A DNA stretch of 64,000 bases from Alphaproteobacteria bacterium (GCA_028289425.1 JANQPL010000007.1:1-64000); one strand, 5' to 3'; shown: positions 8,826 through 18,610, numbered from the stretch's first letter. Notes: generated by a model not told the origin, from the letters alone. Made by a program: numbers and translations.

Positions 8826-9647
8826 TCAGGCCGCCTGCTTCATGGCGGAAGCAACCAGTCCGCCAATCAACCTGTCGATAACCGATTGGGGGGCCAGCCT
8901 TTTTATCCGCCCGAGCATCACGGCGCGGTCCATGGGATACCGCAATTTCTTTTTCTTGGTATGGATCACTTGATAGATGCGTTCGGACACCATTTCCGGC
9001 GTCAATTTGCTTTCGGCCGTGTCCTTCGCCATTTGTTTGATCATTTTGTGGGTGGGCGATTGGGGACCAGCGCCGGTCACTGCGCCGATGTGATGACCGG
9101 TCTCCGGGCGGTCCATGCGCATGGCGACAGGCTGCATGATCACCACATCGATCGGTTCCCGCCGTAGTTCGTGATAGAGGGCTTCGGTGAACGTTTCGAT
9201 CGCGAATTTTGCGGAGGTGTATGCGCTTAAGAACGGCACCGCCAATATTCCGCCTGCGGAACTCATATTGATGATGGTACCACTGCCTTGCGCGCGCATG
9301 AATGGAACCGCCGCCTTGCAAACGCGCACCATACCGAAAAGATTGACGTTGTAGAGGTTTTGGAATTCCTCCATCGAGGTTTCTTCCACTGTGCCCAAGA
9401 TCATGTTGTTGAAACAGTTGACGATCACGTCAATCCGACCTGCTTGCTCTTTGACGTCCTGCAGGCAGCGTGCAACGGACGCTTCATCGGTGGCGTCCAT
9501 GGCTACCATGGGAAAGGCATATTGCGCGTTTGATTGCTCTGGAGCGCGCATGGTGCCGTACACGGTGAGGCCGCGCTCAACGAACATCTCCCCCATCACT
9601 TGGCCAAGGCCGCCGGAGGCACCGCAAATCAACACGGTTTTGGACAT
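8826..9647 (-). CDS. SDR family oxidoreductase
   Basis: A 273-residue short-chain dehydrogenase. The cofactor-binding motif is GASGGLG (about 8-14) and NMSSAGG supplies the catalytic Ser. AYTSAKFA supplies Tyr and Lys. The C-terminal tail (KKKKLRYPMDRAVMLGRIKRLAPQ) is longer and more basic than in classical members. Some family relatives act on fatty-acyl, sterol or retinol-like substrates, but nothing here fixes the substrate. The ATG at 9647 follows GGGAG by eight bases. A near-perfect 12-bp inverted repeat at 9689-9720 sits in its promoter. It is convergent with the threonine ammonia-lyase gene, with only five bases between stops. Confidence 0.9.
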   Translation of the reverse strand: MSKTVLICGASGGLGQVMGEMFVERGLTVYGTMRAPEQSNAQYAFPMVAMDATDEASVARCLQDVKEQAGRIDVIVNCFNNMILGTVEETSMEEFQNLYNVNLFGMVRVCKAAVPFMRAQGSGTIINMSSAGGILAVPFLSAYTSAKFAIETFTEALYHELRREPIDVVIMQPVAMRMDRPETGHHIGAVTGAGPQSPTHKMIKQMAKDTAESKLTPEMVSERIYQVIHTKKKKLRYPMDRAVMLGRIKRLAPQSVIDRLIGGLVASAMKQAA

Positions 9648-9688
9648 GGTTTTGGCTCCCAATAAATTGTTATGTGACTAATATAGGG

Positions 9689-9720
9689 TTACTAAATTTG
9701 TCAGTCAACAAGTTTAGTAA
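9689..9720. promoter_or_regulatory. palindromic operator-like site upstream of SDR gene
   Basis: Arms TTACTAAATTTG (9689-9700) and CAAGTTTAGTAA (9709-9720) are inverted copies with one mismatch and an 8-base spacer. The position, about 42-73 bases before the SDR start, suits a TetR-type repressor site. No regulator gene adjoins, so the binding factor would be encoded elsewhere. Confidence 0.55.
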
Positions 9721-9821
9721 GTCGTTTCGATAGGATCAGCCACTATTGGGGCCGTAACAGTGCTGATGACGGCCCAAAGGCCGGCAATTCCGGGTGAAGA
9801 AGGTGAGTAAGGGGGCCGGAT

Positions 9822-11391
9822 CTACTGGATCCCGTGCATGCGCCTTTTCAGGAATGGGGACAGGGCAAACAACAGGGCTGCCACCCCCATGGCAATCCAC
9901 CCCACATCGCTATAGACCGCGAGCACTTGCGCGGTTTGTTCGGCGGAGCCGGCGGGCATACCGTCGGCCGGGCTGGTCAGGCTTGCAATCAGGCCGGCAA
10001 TGTAATTGGCGCCGGCGGACGCCAGAAACCAAACCCCCATCATCATGCCGACGATTTTGGGGAGGGAGAGTTTTGTGACCGCGGACAATCCGATGGGCGA
10101 CAGGCACAGCTCCCCGCAGGTATGCAGCAGATAAAGCAGTACGATCCAAATCAGCGCCGTTTTCATGCCCGGCCCCGCGCCCAAACCGGCACCGAAGGCA
10201 AGCACCAAAAACCCTAGCCCAACCAGCGCAAGCGCGATCGCGAATTTGAGGGGGACGTTGGGTTCACGTCCGCGCTTCGCCAAGGAAAGCCACATCATGC
10301 TGAAGAAAGGGGCGAGCGTGAAAATGAAAAGCGCATTGAGCGATTGGAATGTGGCGGGCGGCACCTCGTAACCGAACATCATGCGATCGACGGAACGATC
10401 CGTAAACAGATTAAGGGAAGACCCGGCTTGCTCAAACAACGCCCAGAAGAGAACCGAAAACAAGGTGAGCAGCGTCAAAACTAGAAGGCGGTCCCGCTCT
10501 TCGGGCGTGCATCGCGCAAACGCGACGAACAAGATCACGCCCAACATCAGCGTTCCGAACAGTCCCAGTAGGGAGCCGACCAACGCTTGGTTTTGTACAA
10601 GGAACCATACCAGCAGCAGACCGCCCGGCCGTTCCGGCATAGATGGTGTTCTCAAGGCTCAGTCCGATGGCGGTGGGGCGTTCTAGAGCTCTTTGGTCGG
10701 GCGGGTCGGCCACATTGCCCAGCAAATGCTGACCGCGCAGGAAGATGACAAGCCCAGCCAGCATGCCAAGACCCGCCAGTCCAAATCCGTAAGCCCAGCC
10801 GTAAGTCTCCCCCAGCCAGCCGCAGACAATTGCCGCGGTGAACGCGCCAATATTAATGCCCATGTAGAAAATCGTGAACCCGCCGTCGCGCCGGGGATCA
10901 CCCTGTTCATAAAGGGCACCGACAATGGTCGAAATGTTCGCCTTCAGATAGCCGACGCCGCAGATGATCAGCGCAAGCGAGAAATAGAAAATCTGTGTAA
11001 AGACCGGATGGCGGGCGACAGTTTCGCTGCCGTCTTCCCCGACGCTTGCAACCGCTGGCGGCCCCTCAAATGCCATGCCGAAATGTCCGCACACCAACAA
11101 AATGGCGCCCAAGGTGACGGCTTTACGCGACCCTAAATATCGGTCGGCCAGGATGCCGCCTAGCACGGGTGTCAGGTAAACCAGCGCTGTGTAGGCCCCG
11201 TAGATGGCGTAAGACTGGGTGTCGGAAAACAGGAAATGCTTGGTGAGGTAGAAGATCAACAGGGCGCGCATGCCGTAGAAGGAAAAGCGCTCCCACATCT
11301 CTGTCAGGAACAGGACTGCCAGGCCGCGCGGATGGCCAAACCATGTTTTTTCAGCGGTCTGCTTCCCAGCGCCCGCAGCCGTCTCCGCCAT
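9822..11391 (-). pseudogene. POT family peptide:H+ symporter, frameshifted
   Basis: A proton-dependent oligopeptide transporter split by one frameshift. The 5' part (from ATG at 11391, with GGAGACATT just before it) carries the POT signatures GLAVLFLTEMWERFSFYGMR and the helix GVGYLKANISTIVGALYEQ with its conserved Lys. The frame then leaves the family near 10625. The remaining helices (VWFLVQNQALVG, LFEQAGSSLNLFTD, and SPIGLSAVTKL) continue in another frame to 9822. Removing one G from the GGG run (CCC at 10624-10626 on the plus strand) joins IYAGTAG to GLLLVWFLVQ and gives about 520 residues, the normal family length with 12-14 membrane segments. It could be a real recent mutation or a sequencing error. 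Confidence 0.85.
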
Positions 11392-11486
11392 AATGTCTCC
11401 AGCCCCTCAAAACGTCCGTTTTGTCCCTTAGCAAGACCTGACGAGGAAGGCAAAAAACACGGGACGATCTCATTCAGGGGGAAAGA

Positions 11487-11619
11487 TCCCACGATTTGAC
11501 AGGTTTGGGCGCCTTATTTTCGTTCAACCGATCAAAAGATCGTGGGAAACTCATTGAAATTGGAAGGGTCCCACGCTATTTTCCAACAAATTGCCGTCAA
11601 CAAAGTGGGAAGTTTCCCA
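11487..11619. promoter_or_regulatory. cysD promoter region with repeated TCCCACG-type sites
   Basis: Within 135 bases before cysD one motif occurs four times: TCCCACGAT at 11487-11495, its exact reverse complement ATCGTGGGA at 11539-11547, TCCCACG at 11569-11575, and GTGGGA at 11605-11610. The last forms part of a perfect inverted repeat, TGGGAA (11606-11611) with TTCCCA (11614-11619), directly before the ATG at 11621. A further TCCCACGA lies inside the gene at 11675-11682. Several copies on both strands over a promoter indicate a dedicated regulator; the N-terminal HTH-like domain of CysD itself is a candidate. Confidence 0.65.
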
Positions 11620-11620
11620 A

Positions 11621-12781
11621 ATGACCTCCACACAGATCAACGATCTCGTCACCCGCGCCGAGCAATATGCGCAGTCCCACGACCTTTCGCTTTCGACCGT
11701 ATCCCGCAAATTGCTCAATGACGGCAAGGGGTTATCGCGCCTCAAAAGCGGCGGTCAGCTCACCTTGAAGACATTGGATTCGGCCTTCGACAAATTGGCC
11801 GCGTTGGAGGCAGAAACCGCCATTCCTGTCACTGCCGGCGACGCCGATGCCGACAGGGGTATCGGCCAAGTCATTTCCCCGGAAGTGTTGACCCATTTGG
11901 ATCGCCTTGAGGCCGAAAGCATCCACATTATGCGCGAGGTGGCCGCCGAAGCGGAGAACCCGGTCATGCTCTATTCGGTGGGCAAGGACTCGGCCGTGAT
12001 GCTCCATTTGGCTATGAAGGCGTTTTATCCCTCCAAGCCGCCTTTCCCGCTGATGCATGTGGACACCACGTGGAAGTTCCGGGACATGATCAAGTTCCGG
12101 GACACAATCGCCAAGGATCTGGGGCTCGATCTTATCGTGCACATCAATGAAGAAGGCGTGCGCCAGGGGGTTGGCCCGTTCACCCATGGCTCGCAGCTCC
12201 ATACGGATGTGATGAAAACCCAATCGCTCAAAATGGCGCTCGACAAATACAAGTTCGACGCCGCGTTTGGCGGGGCCCGACGCGATGAAGAAAAATCGCG
12301 CGCCAAAGAACGCATCTTCTCTTTCCGCTCGGCGCAACACAGCTGGGATCCAAAAAATCAGCGTCCGGAGCTTTGGAACATCTACAACACGCGTATCAAC
12401 AACAATGAATCGATCCGTGTGTTTCCGCTGTCCAACTGGACTGAATTAGATATTTGGCAATACATCTACAAAGAAAAAATTCCCATTGTGCCCCTTTACT
12501 TTGCAGCGGAACGTCCGGTGGTTGAACGCGACGGTGTCCTGATCATGGTCGACGACGACCGCATGGAGCTGGCACCGGGCGAAACTCCGCAAATGAAAAG
12601 CGTCCGGTTCCGCACATTGGGGTGTTATCCGCTAACCGGTGCGATCGAATCCGATGCGGATACGCTGCCGCAGATTATTCAGGAAATGCTGCTTACCAGC
12701 ACGTCGGAACGGCAGGGCCGTGTCATCGATCATGATGCCGCCGCGTCTATGGAGAAGAAGAAGCAGGAAGGCTATTTCTGA
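11621..12781 (+). CDS. cysD: sulfate adenylyltransferase subunit 2 (CysD) with N-terminal HTH-like extension
   Basis: Catalytic subunit of ATP sulfurylase, which makes adenylyl sulfate from sulfate and ATP in assimilation. The CysD domain occupies about residues 87-386. It has the PP-loop [16 protein letters not shown], the [15 protein letters not shown] block, and the usual C-terminus ending EKKKQEGYF. The protein is about 85 residues longer at its N-terminus than ordinary CysD (about 300). The extra part ([13 protein letters not shown], then [17 protein letters not shown]) resembles small helix-turn-helix proteins of alphaproteobacteria and ends with [16 protein letters not shown]. Repeated operator-like sites fill its promoter. 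ATG at 11621 is preferred over TTG at 11591. It overlaps cysNC by one base (TGATG). Confidence 0.93.
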   Translation: MTSTQINDLVTRAEQYAQSHDLSLSTVSRKLLNDGKGLSRLKSGGQLTLKTLDSAFDKLAALEAETAIPVTAGDADADRGIGQVISPEVLTHLDRLEAESIHIMREVAAEAENPVMLYSVGKDSAVMLHLAMKAFYPSKPPFPLMHVDTTWKFRDMIKFRDTIAKDLGLDLIVHINEEGVRQGVGPFTHGSQLHTDVMKTQSLKMALDKYKFDAAFGGARRDEEKSRAKERIFSFRSAQHSWDPKNQRPELWNIYNTRINNNESIRVFPLSNWTELDIWQYIYKEKIPIVPLYFAAERPVVERDGVLIMVDDDRMELAPGETPQMKSVRFRTLGCYPLTGAIESDADTLPQIIQEMLLTSTSERQGRVIDHDAAASMEKKKQEGYF

Positions 12782-14685
12782 TGGCACATCAATCCGCTCT
12801 CATCGAAAAGGACGTTCTTGTGTATCTGCAGGACCATGAGAACAAGAGTTTTTTGCGGTTTATCACCTGCGGCAGTGTTGACGACGGCAAATCCACACTA
12901 ATCGGCCGGCTGCTTTACGATTCCAAAATGATCTTCGAGGATCAGTTGTCTGCCCTTGAAGCAGACAGCAAGAAGCAGGGTACCCAAGGCAACAAAATCG
13001 ATTTTGCGCTTCTGCTGGATGGACTCGCCGCCGAGCGTGAACAAGGCATCACGATCGACGTGGCCTATCGCTTCTTTTCCACCGACAAACGCAAATTCAT
13101 CGTCGCGGACACGCCGGGCCACGAGCAGTACACACGCAATATGGCGACGGGCGCTTCGACAGCGGAGCTTGCGGTCATTCTAATAGACGCCCGTAGGGGA
13201 GTGCTCACCCAAACGCGGCGCCATTCCTACATTGCGTCCTTGCTCGGGATCAAACATGTCGTTGTTGCGGTCAACAAGATGGACCTTGTGGGTTTCGACA
13301 AGGAAGTCTTCGACGCCATTGAGACTGAATACGACACATTTGCCAAAGATCTCGGATTCAAGAGCATTGTTTGCATGCCCATGTCAGCATTGGAAGGCGA
13401 TAACATCATTACCAAGAGTAATCGGACGCCCTGGTACAAGGGTGCGCCGTTGCTGCCTTACTTGGAAACAATCGATGTGTCGTCGGACCTGTCCGATGCG
13501 CCATTCCGCATGCCGGTACAGTGGGTGAACCGCCCGAATCTGGATTTCCGCGGTTTCTCGGGAACGATCGCAAGCGGCATGGTGCGGCCCGGCGACGAAG
13601 TCGTGGTGTTGCCGTCCGCCAAACGGTCTACCGTCGAACGCGTGGTCACCCATGACGGGGATCTGGATCGCGGCGTTGCGGATCAGGCCGTCACCCTTAC
13701 GCTAACCGATGAGATCGATATCAGTCGCGGCGATGTGATTTGTGCGGGCCAATCGCCGGCCGAACAGACGGACCAGTTCGCCGCCCATCTGTTGTGGATG
13801 CACGATGAAGCCTTGCTGCCGGGGCGCCAGTACATTCTCAAAACCGCCAACCGCATGATCCCGGCGACGGTGACCGAGCTCAAACACAAGATCAACGTCA
13901 ACACCCTCGATCATCAATCGGGCAAGACCTTGGAGCTGAATGAGGTGGGGGTCTGTAACCTGTCCACCAGCCGACCCATCGCATTCGATCCGTATCAAGA
14001 TAATCGCGCGACCGGCAGCTTCATTCTGATCGACCGGCAAAGCAATGCGACCATCGGGGTCGGCATGATCGATTTCTCGCTGCGCCGGGCCCAAAATGTG
14101 CATTGGCAGGCCCTTGAGGTCGACAAAACCGCACGGGCGGCGTTGAAACACCAGAAGCCTTGTGTTCTTTGGTTTACGGGCTTGTCCGGGTCCGGCAAGT
14201 CAACGGTCGCCAATTTGGTTGAAAAGCGGCTTCACGACATGGGTCGGCACACCTACACGCTCGACGGCGACAATGTGCGCCACGGCCTCAACAAAGATCT
14301 GGGCTTCACCGACGCAGACCGGGTAGAAAACATTCGCCGCGTGGGGGAAACCTCAAAGCTACTGGTCGATGCCGGCATGATCGTTCTTGTGTCGTTTATC
14401 TCTCCATTCGTCAGTGAACGGCGTATGGCGCGCGAATTGGTTGACGACGGCGAGTTCATCGAGGTCTACATCTCGACGCCGCTTGAAGTGTGCGAACAAA
14501 GGGATGTGAAGGGGCTCTACGCGAAAGCTCGTCGCGGCGAAATCAAAAACTTCACAGGTATCGATTCCGCATACGAACCGCCCGAGAACGCAGAGATCGA
14601 TATCGACACTTCCGAGATCGCGGCGGAGCGGGCGGCTGCAGACATCATCCGATATCTAGAGGACAATGGCTATCTTGAAGGGTAA
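12781..14685 (+). CDS. cysNC: bifunctional sulfate adenylyltransferase subunit 1 / adenylylsulfate kinase (CysNC)
   Basis: Fusion of the GTPase subunit CysN with APS kinase CysC, making PAPS from sulfate together with CysD. CysN (about 1-440) carries the EF-Tu-like motifs [14 protein letters not shown] and NKMD, and the elongation-factor-like beta-barrel domains. CysC (about 455-634) starts at [17 protein letters not shown], with a P-loop and [15 protein letters not shown] downstream. Length 634 fits the fusion. The ATG shares one base with the cysD stop codon, so the two are translationally coupled. Gene order cysD-cysNC is standard. PAPS reductase and transport genes are not in the window. 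Confidence 0.96.
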   Translation: MAHQSALIEKDVLVYLQDHENKSFLRFITCGSVDDGKSTLIGRLLYDSKMIFEDQLSALEADSKKQGTQGNKIDFALLLDGLAAEREQGITIDVAYRFFSTDKRKFIVADTPGHEQYTRNMATGASTAELAVILIDARRGVLTQTRRHSYIASLLGIKHVVVAVNKMDLVGFDKEVFDAIETEYDTFAKDLGFKSIVCMPMSALEGDNIITKSNRTPWYKGAPLLPYLETIDVSSDLSDAPFRMPVQWVNRPNLDFRGFSGTIASGMVRPGDEVVVLPSAKRSTVERVVTHDGDLDRGVADQAVTLTLTDEIDISRGDVICAGQSPAEQTDQFAAHLLWMHDEALLPGRQYILKTANRMIPATVTELKHKINVNTLDHQSGKTLELNEVGVCNLSTSRPIAFDPYQDNRATGSFILIDRQSNATIGVGMIDFSLRRAQNVHWQALEVDKTARAALKHQKPCVLWFTGLSGSGKSTVANLVEKRLHDMGRHTYTLDGDNVRHGLNKDLGFTDADRVENIRRVGETSKLLVDAGMIVLVSFISPFVSERRMARELVDDGEFIEVYISTPLEVCEQRDVKGLYAKARRGEIKNFTGIDSAYEPPENAEIDIDTSEIAAERAAADIIRYLEDNGYLEG

Positions 14686-14691
14686 CTGCGC

Positions 14692-15420
14692 TTAAGGATT
14701 GCCGCCCAGTTCCTGCTCGATTTCGTCGCTGGTTATGACCATGATCTTTTGCCAGATCTTGGTGCCAAGGCCGGTGGTGAGTGTTTCGATATCGTTGACC
14801 GTATTGATCACTTCCGTGTCCTGACTGCGCTCTCCATACAAGGCGGCAAGCTTGCTCGTCAGCGCCAACATCTCAGTACAGTAGTCTAGGTACCGGCCAA
14901 GCTCGAACTCTGTCATGTTGCGCACCGGCGACGAGGCGGTTCGCTTGTTCTCGTTCAGAATGGCAGTGGGGTCTTTGGTTAGTTGGTGCATGTCCACCAC
15001 ATGAGCGAACGATCTCAGTTCATGCAGATGGTCCAACGCTTTTTTGCGTTTGCGCAGGCCCTCCACGCGAGACAAGAAATAAAGCACGCCCACCAGAATG
15101 ATCATGAGATTGACGAAGGCTTCGATGGCCTGGGTCAGATCCAGTGCATCGCCGTCTATTTGCATTTGCGACCATGGCAAACTGTCTTGCACCACTTGAC
15201 CGAACAGGTAGGCAGCAAATGCGGCCAACAATACGAACGAGACCCACGTGACATAATTGGGCCGGGTCACACTTTTTGCGCGGCGGTCGGTTTTCTTCGC
15301 CGTTGCCAGTAATTCGGTGCATACGCTGGCCAGGCCCGACTCCGGAAAACGTTCCGAAATGCGCGCATTAAGCGTTGCGACCGTGTCAACGATCTTCAGC
15401 GCCCTTAAACTTTGAGCCAT
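14692..15420 (-). CDS. hypothetical membrane protein with two transmembrane helices
   Basis: A 242-residue protein with two hydrophobic helices, one near residues 58-78 (YVTWVSFVLLAAFAAYLFG) and one near 101-121 (AFVNLMIILVGVLYFL). They are flanked by a basic segment (RVEGLRKRKKALDHLH) and a long helical C-terminal cytoplasmic part. AGGGGGG before the ATG supports the start. It is convergent with cysNC, six bases beyond its stop. No enzymatic motif is visible. It could be a scaffold or sensor, but I do not recognise a family. Confidence 0.75.
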   Translation of the reverse strand: MAQSLRALKIVDTVATLNARISERFPESGLASVCTELLATAKKTDRRAKSVTRPNYVTWVSFVLLAAFAAYLFGQVVQDSLPWSQMQIDGDALDLTQAIEAFVNLMIILVGVLYFLSRVEGLRKRKKALDHLHELRSFAHVVDMHQLTKDPTAILNENKRTASSPVRNMTEFELGRYLDYCTEMLALTSKLAALYGERSQDTEVINTVNDIETLTTGLGTKIWQKIMVITSDEIEQELGGNP

Positions 15421-15685
15421 GCAACCCCCCTCAATCTTGCAAGCCCGCCTACGAACGAATGGTTGGATTATCCTTTTTTGCTGCGCCTGCGCGGGAAATC
15501 GACAAAGTCGCCATCGCGCTTGTGTGGATGGTTCAGAACGACGTAATCCGCATCGTCTGCGACCTGAACGTCAACGCACGGGTAAGTCATCGCCTTGACC
15601 CCTCAACAAACGAATGGCGTGCTTTGGACAAAATAGCGGGCCCGCGCCCATTGAACCAGCCCATACTTCATCTGTAGATTCCGGC
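15421..15685. other. intergenic region between two membrane-protein genes
   Basis: About 265 bases between divergent genes. I see no family-matching reading frame, no strong palindrome and no U-tract hairpin. It presumably holds both promoters. Confidence 0.4.
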
Positions 15686-15895
15686 ATGGGTTGGGCGACG
15701 ACGATTTCGGTTTTGCTGGTGGCAAGCGCTGTTTTTGGCTGGGCCAATTGGCGGGCGCGCAAGCCGGTTGAGTTCGGGCGCGTTCGAATGGTGCCTTATA
15801 CGGCCATCATGTTTGCAGCCTTGTTGGTGGTGCTGCTGATGGTGGCTCATATCATGACCTTGCTGGGTGTTGAGCCACCGATCCGCCGATTCTAA
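15686..15895 (+). CDS. small two-helix membrane protein
   Basis: A 69-residue protein made almost entirely of two hydrophobic helices (TTISVLLVASAVFGWANW and YTAIMFAALLVVLLMVAHI) joined by a short charged loop, RARKPVEFGRVRMV. The ATG at 15686 is preferred, since the upstream extension lacks coding character. The composition and short ending PPIRRF resemble conserved small membrane proteins of alphaproteobacteria, but no function is known. Confidence 0.65.
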   Translation: MGWATTISVLLVASAVFGWANWRARKPVEFGRVRMVPYTAIMFAALLVVLLMVAHIMTLLGVEPPIRRF

Positions 15896-15989
15896 GGAAT
15901 TTGGGCCTACACTGGCGGTCATACCCATTTCACACAATTGCGCTTATGATGCGCCCAGTCTGATGCAACAATAACAGCGGGGTGGGACG

Positions 15990-16757
15990 ATGCGCAGGTT
16001 CCTTTTTATTCTTCTTCTCTTGGTGGCCGTAGTCGGTGGTGTGGCGTATTACCTTCTGACCAATGCAAGCGGTCTCATCAAAGCGGGCATCGAGCAATAC
16101 GGCTCGGAAGCAACCCAAACGGAAGTATCGGTGAACAGTGTCAGTCTGTCGCTGGCGGACGGTTCGGCAACGTTGAATGGCCTTACGGTGGGCAATCCGG
16201 CGGGATACTCCGACAACAATGCCGTTAGCCTTGGGCGCATCAACGTCGTCGTCGATACCGCATCCTTGCAAAGCTGCGGCACCGGTGGCTGTGACGTGAT
16301 CACGCTGAAGGAAGTCAATGTGGATTCTCCCGCGATCCTGTATGAGTTGGGGCAGGGCGGCAACAATCTCGAAACGATCCAGAAGAATGTGGAAGCCTAT
16401 ACCGGGGGCACATCCGGAGGCGCAAGCAGCGAAGCGTCCGGCCCAAAACTTATCATCGACCGGCTGACCATCAGCAATGGTCAGATTGCGGTCAGGCAGG
16501 GTGACTCCAAAATTGCCGATGTGCCTCTGCCGACAATCGACATGAATGATATCGGACGGTCCCGCGGTGGTGCCGAGCCCGGCGAAATTGCTTCAATTGT
16601 CGTGGGCCGGTTGATGCAAGAATCTCTGGGGGCGGTCGCAACGGCGGGGATACAGGAACTACTTGGCGGTGCCGGTGGCATCCTTGAAGACGCGGGCGGC
16701 ACGTTAGAGGACGGTGCGCGCGGTGCCGGAGACCGCATTAGAGGAATATTCGACTGA
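15990..16757 (+). CDS. AsmA-like membrane-anchored periplasmic protein
   Basis: A 255-residue protein with an N-terminal membrane anchor (RFLFILLLLVAVVGGVAYYL). The following region has the character of AsmA/DUF748-type beta-rich proteins: SVNSVSLSLADGSATLNGLTVGNPAGYS and ITLKEVNVDSPAILYE. A low-complexity Gly/Ser linker (about 137-150) and a Gly-rich C-terminal tail (GGAGGILEDAGGTLEDGARG) follow. A GGGGTGGGACG stretch precedes the ATG. AsmA-like proteins act at the inner-membrane/periplasm interface, often in envelope lipid homeostasis. The assignment here rests on pattern only. Confidence 0.7.
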   Translation: MRRFLFILLLLVAVVGGVAYYLLTNASGLIKAGIEQYGSEATQTEVSVNSVSLSLADGSATLNGLTVGNPAGYSDNNAVSLGRINVVVDTASLQSCGTGGCDVITLKEVNVDSPAILYELGQGGNNLETIQKNVEAYTGGTSGGASSEASGPKLIIDRLTISNGQIAVRQGDSKIADVPLPTIDMNDIGRSRGGAEPGEIASIVVGRLMQESLGAVATAGIQELLGGAGGILEDAGGTLEDGARGAGDRIRGIFD

Positions 16758-16787
16758 TCAAATCAGCAGTTGGGGGAAACGCAATCG

Positions 16788-17123
16788 TCACGTCAAGATG
16801 TCGAGCGTTTCCTCCGTAATCTCATCGGCCGCGCGCAACACGCGTGCTGCTGCCTTGTAGGCCACTTCGCTGATCTTCGCGGCCACCAGTTCGTCTTCCA
16901 ATCGCACATTGTTGGCCGGGCCGCCGGGGAAGGCCGGGTCAGGCGCTGGTTCGCGGCGCACGGTGACCTTCGGTCCGCCCAACGTTGAAGTCTGTTCCGG
17001 AATCGCCCGCCGATAGTTGGGCGTTTGAAGATTGGCAATATTGTCCGCCCGCGCACTGAATTGCGTGCTGGCCGCTTTCAAGCCTGCTAAGGCATATGAC
17101 GCTCCGGCAATCATGCGCGCCAT
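16788..17123 (-). CDS. orphan flagellar basal-body rod-like protein
   Basis: A 111-residue protein carrying both ends of a flagellar rod/hook-type protein with little between. The N-terminus ALAGLKAASTQFSARADNIANLQTPNYR holds the rod signature (NIANxxTPxYR). The C-terminus DELVAAKISEVAYKAAARVLRAADEITEETLDIL matches the coiled-coil C-terminal helix. Normal FlgB/FlgC are about 130-140 residues. No other rod, ring or hook genes are present. The gene is divergent from a FliL-like gene at 17305. It may be an unassembled relic or a specialised paralog. Confidence 0.75.
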   Translation of the reverse strand: MARMIAGASYALAGLKAASTQFSARADNIANLQTPNYRRAIPEQTSTLGGPKVTVRREPAPDPAFPGGPANNVRLEDELVAAKISEVAYKAAARVLRAADEITEETLDILT

Positions 17124-17304
17124 ATAGCAGAGCCATCACCCAAAGTCAAGAAAATGTAATAAAATCAATGACTTAATAAAAATTCTCGCTAAGTTTTACG
17201 AGACTTTTTGCAATAGGGATGTGTTGGGTCCGGAGGTGACGCAAAGGTTGTCCGTTGGCGCTGCGCTGCCACACTAAACAATTCCTTTACGCGGCCATGG
17301 TTCG

Positions 17305-17796
17305 ATGGCGTACCCCAACGATGACATTTGGCAAGTTATGAACCGGACCCACACGTCCCTCCTGCGGTTTCACTTTGGCGGCGCTGCGCTGCACGCCATT
17401 GCGGTTGCCGTCGCGGTGTCCTTGTTTGCTTTTGCCGGCGATGCCCACGCTGCAGCACCAAAACGCAAGGGCGTCGATCCGTCCGCCTATGTGAATATGG
17501 AACCGATGACGATTTCGATCATCGAGGATTTTCGCGTGCGGGGGCTGATGACGTTGAAGATCGGGCTTCATATCCCGGATGCTAAAACCCGCCAGCGGGT
17601 TCAGCAACGTATGATCCTGTTGCAAGACGCAATGGTGCGTACACTGACGGCGTATGGCGTGACCGCCATGCGCGTCGATGCAGCACCCAATCTGGATGTT
17701 ATCGACCACCGGCTTTCCAAGGCCATTGACGAAGTTGTGGGGGCGGACGGGACGCAGATCCTTTTCGACCACATTCTGGTGCGCCAAACCGATTGA
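17305..17796 (+). CDS. FliL-like exported or membrane-anchored protein
   Basis: A protein of 152-163 residues with an N-terminal hydrophobic segment (AIAVAVAVSLFAFAGDAHAAA) acting as signal peptide or anchor. The rest resembles FliL: YVNMEPMTISIIEDFRVRG, LKIGLHIPDAKTRQRVQQRM, LQDAMVRTL, and the closing LFDHILVRQTD. FliL normally stabilises flagellar stators in the periplasm. ATG codons at 17305 and 17338 are both possible. It is divergent from a rod-like flagellar gene, which strengthens the flagellar reading, yet no other motility gene is nearby. Remote similarity only. Confidence 0.62.
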   Translation: MAYPNDDIWQVMNRTHTSLLRFHFGGAALHAIAVAVAVSLFAFAGDAHAAAPKRKGVDPSAYVNMEPMTISIIEDFRVRGLMTLKIGLHIPDAKTRQRVQQRMILLQDAMVRTLTAYGVTAMRVDAAPNLDVIDHRLSKAIDEVVGADGTQILFDHILVRQTD

Positions 17797-17800
17797 CCCT

Positions 17801-18610
17801 CTATTTGCCATGAAACTTCGGTTTCCGCTTCTCGAGAAAAGCGGAGACAGCCTCTCTTTGGTCTTCGCTCCGGGCGGTTAGCAAAAACTGATCCCGGTCC
17901 ATAAAAGTGGTGGAATAGTTGAGCGCCCCCGCGGCAGCATTGATCGCTTGTTTGGACATGCGCACCGGTATGGGGGGCAGGGCGGCGATCTTAGCCGCCA
18001 TCTCATGGGCCGCGGTGGCGGCGGTGCCGTCGTCGACGACTTTTTCGATCATGCCCCAGGTAAGCGCGTCCTCGGCGAAGAGCTTCTCGCCCAGAATGGT
18101 GAACTCCTTCGCGCGGGCAGGACCCACCAAAGACGCCAGGCGCGGCAGGCTGTGCCAGCTCATATTCATCCCCAAAGGCACTTCTGGAAGACGCAAATGG
18201 GTCGACTTTCCGGCGATGCGGTAATCGCACGCAAGTGCCAAAGCCACGCCGCCGCCGATGCAGAAATTCTCCAGCGCCACGATGGTCATCTGCTCCAGCT
18301 GTTCCCAAGCCTGACACATATCCGGTCCAAGGCGTACCTGTTGTCGCTGCTCCAGCAGAGTCGATTGGCGACGCTGCGCAAGTTTGGGGTCGGCCAAATC
18401 GGCGCCGGCGGAAAATGTATGGGCATTGCCCGTAAGAACCACCGCATGGACCGAAACGTCGTCCTCAAGCACCCGCGCCGCGCGGGTAAGTTCCGTCATC
18501 AGATCCGCCGAGAGGGCGTTCAGCCGGTCACCGCGATCAAAGGAAACGGTGGCAACGCCGTCTTTCCTGACGATGGTGACAAATTCGAACTTGTTTTCGG
18601 TATCTGACAT
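17801..18610 (-). CDS. enoyl-CoA hydratase/isomerase family protein
   Basis: A 269-residue crotonase-superfamily enzyme acting on acyl-CoA thioesters in the cytosol. The oxyanion-hole segments are FSAGADLADP (about residues 66-75) and NFCIGGGVALALACD. The Glu in RLPEVPLGM matches one catalytic acid of hydratases. The C-terminus ends in the usual helical trimerisation region (EDQREAVSAFLEKRKPKF). It converges on the FliL-like gene with a four-base gap. Substrate chain length is unknown; isomerase or hydrolase activities of the superfamily are alternatives. Confidence 0.92.
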   Translation of the reverse strand: MSDTENKFEFVTIVRKDGVATVSFDRGDRLNALSADLMTELTRAARVLEDDVSVHAVVLTGNAHTFSAGADLADPKLAQRRQSTLLEQRQQVRLGPDMCQAWEQLEQMTIVALENFCIGGGVALALACDYRIAGKSTHLRLPEVPLGMNMSWHSLPRLASLVGPARAKEFTILGEKLFAEDALTWGMIEKVVDDGTAATAAHEMAAKIAALPPIPVRMSKQAINAAAGALNYSTTFMDRDQFLLTARSEDQREAVSAFLEKRKPKFHGK

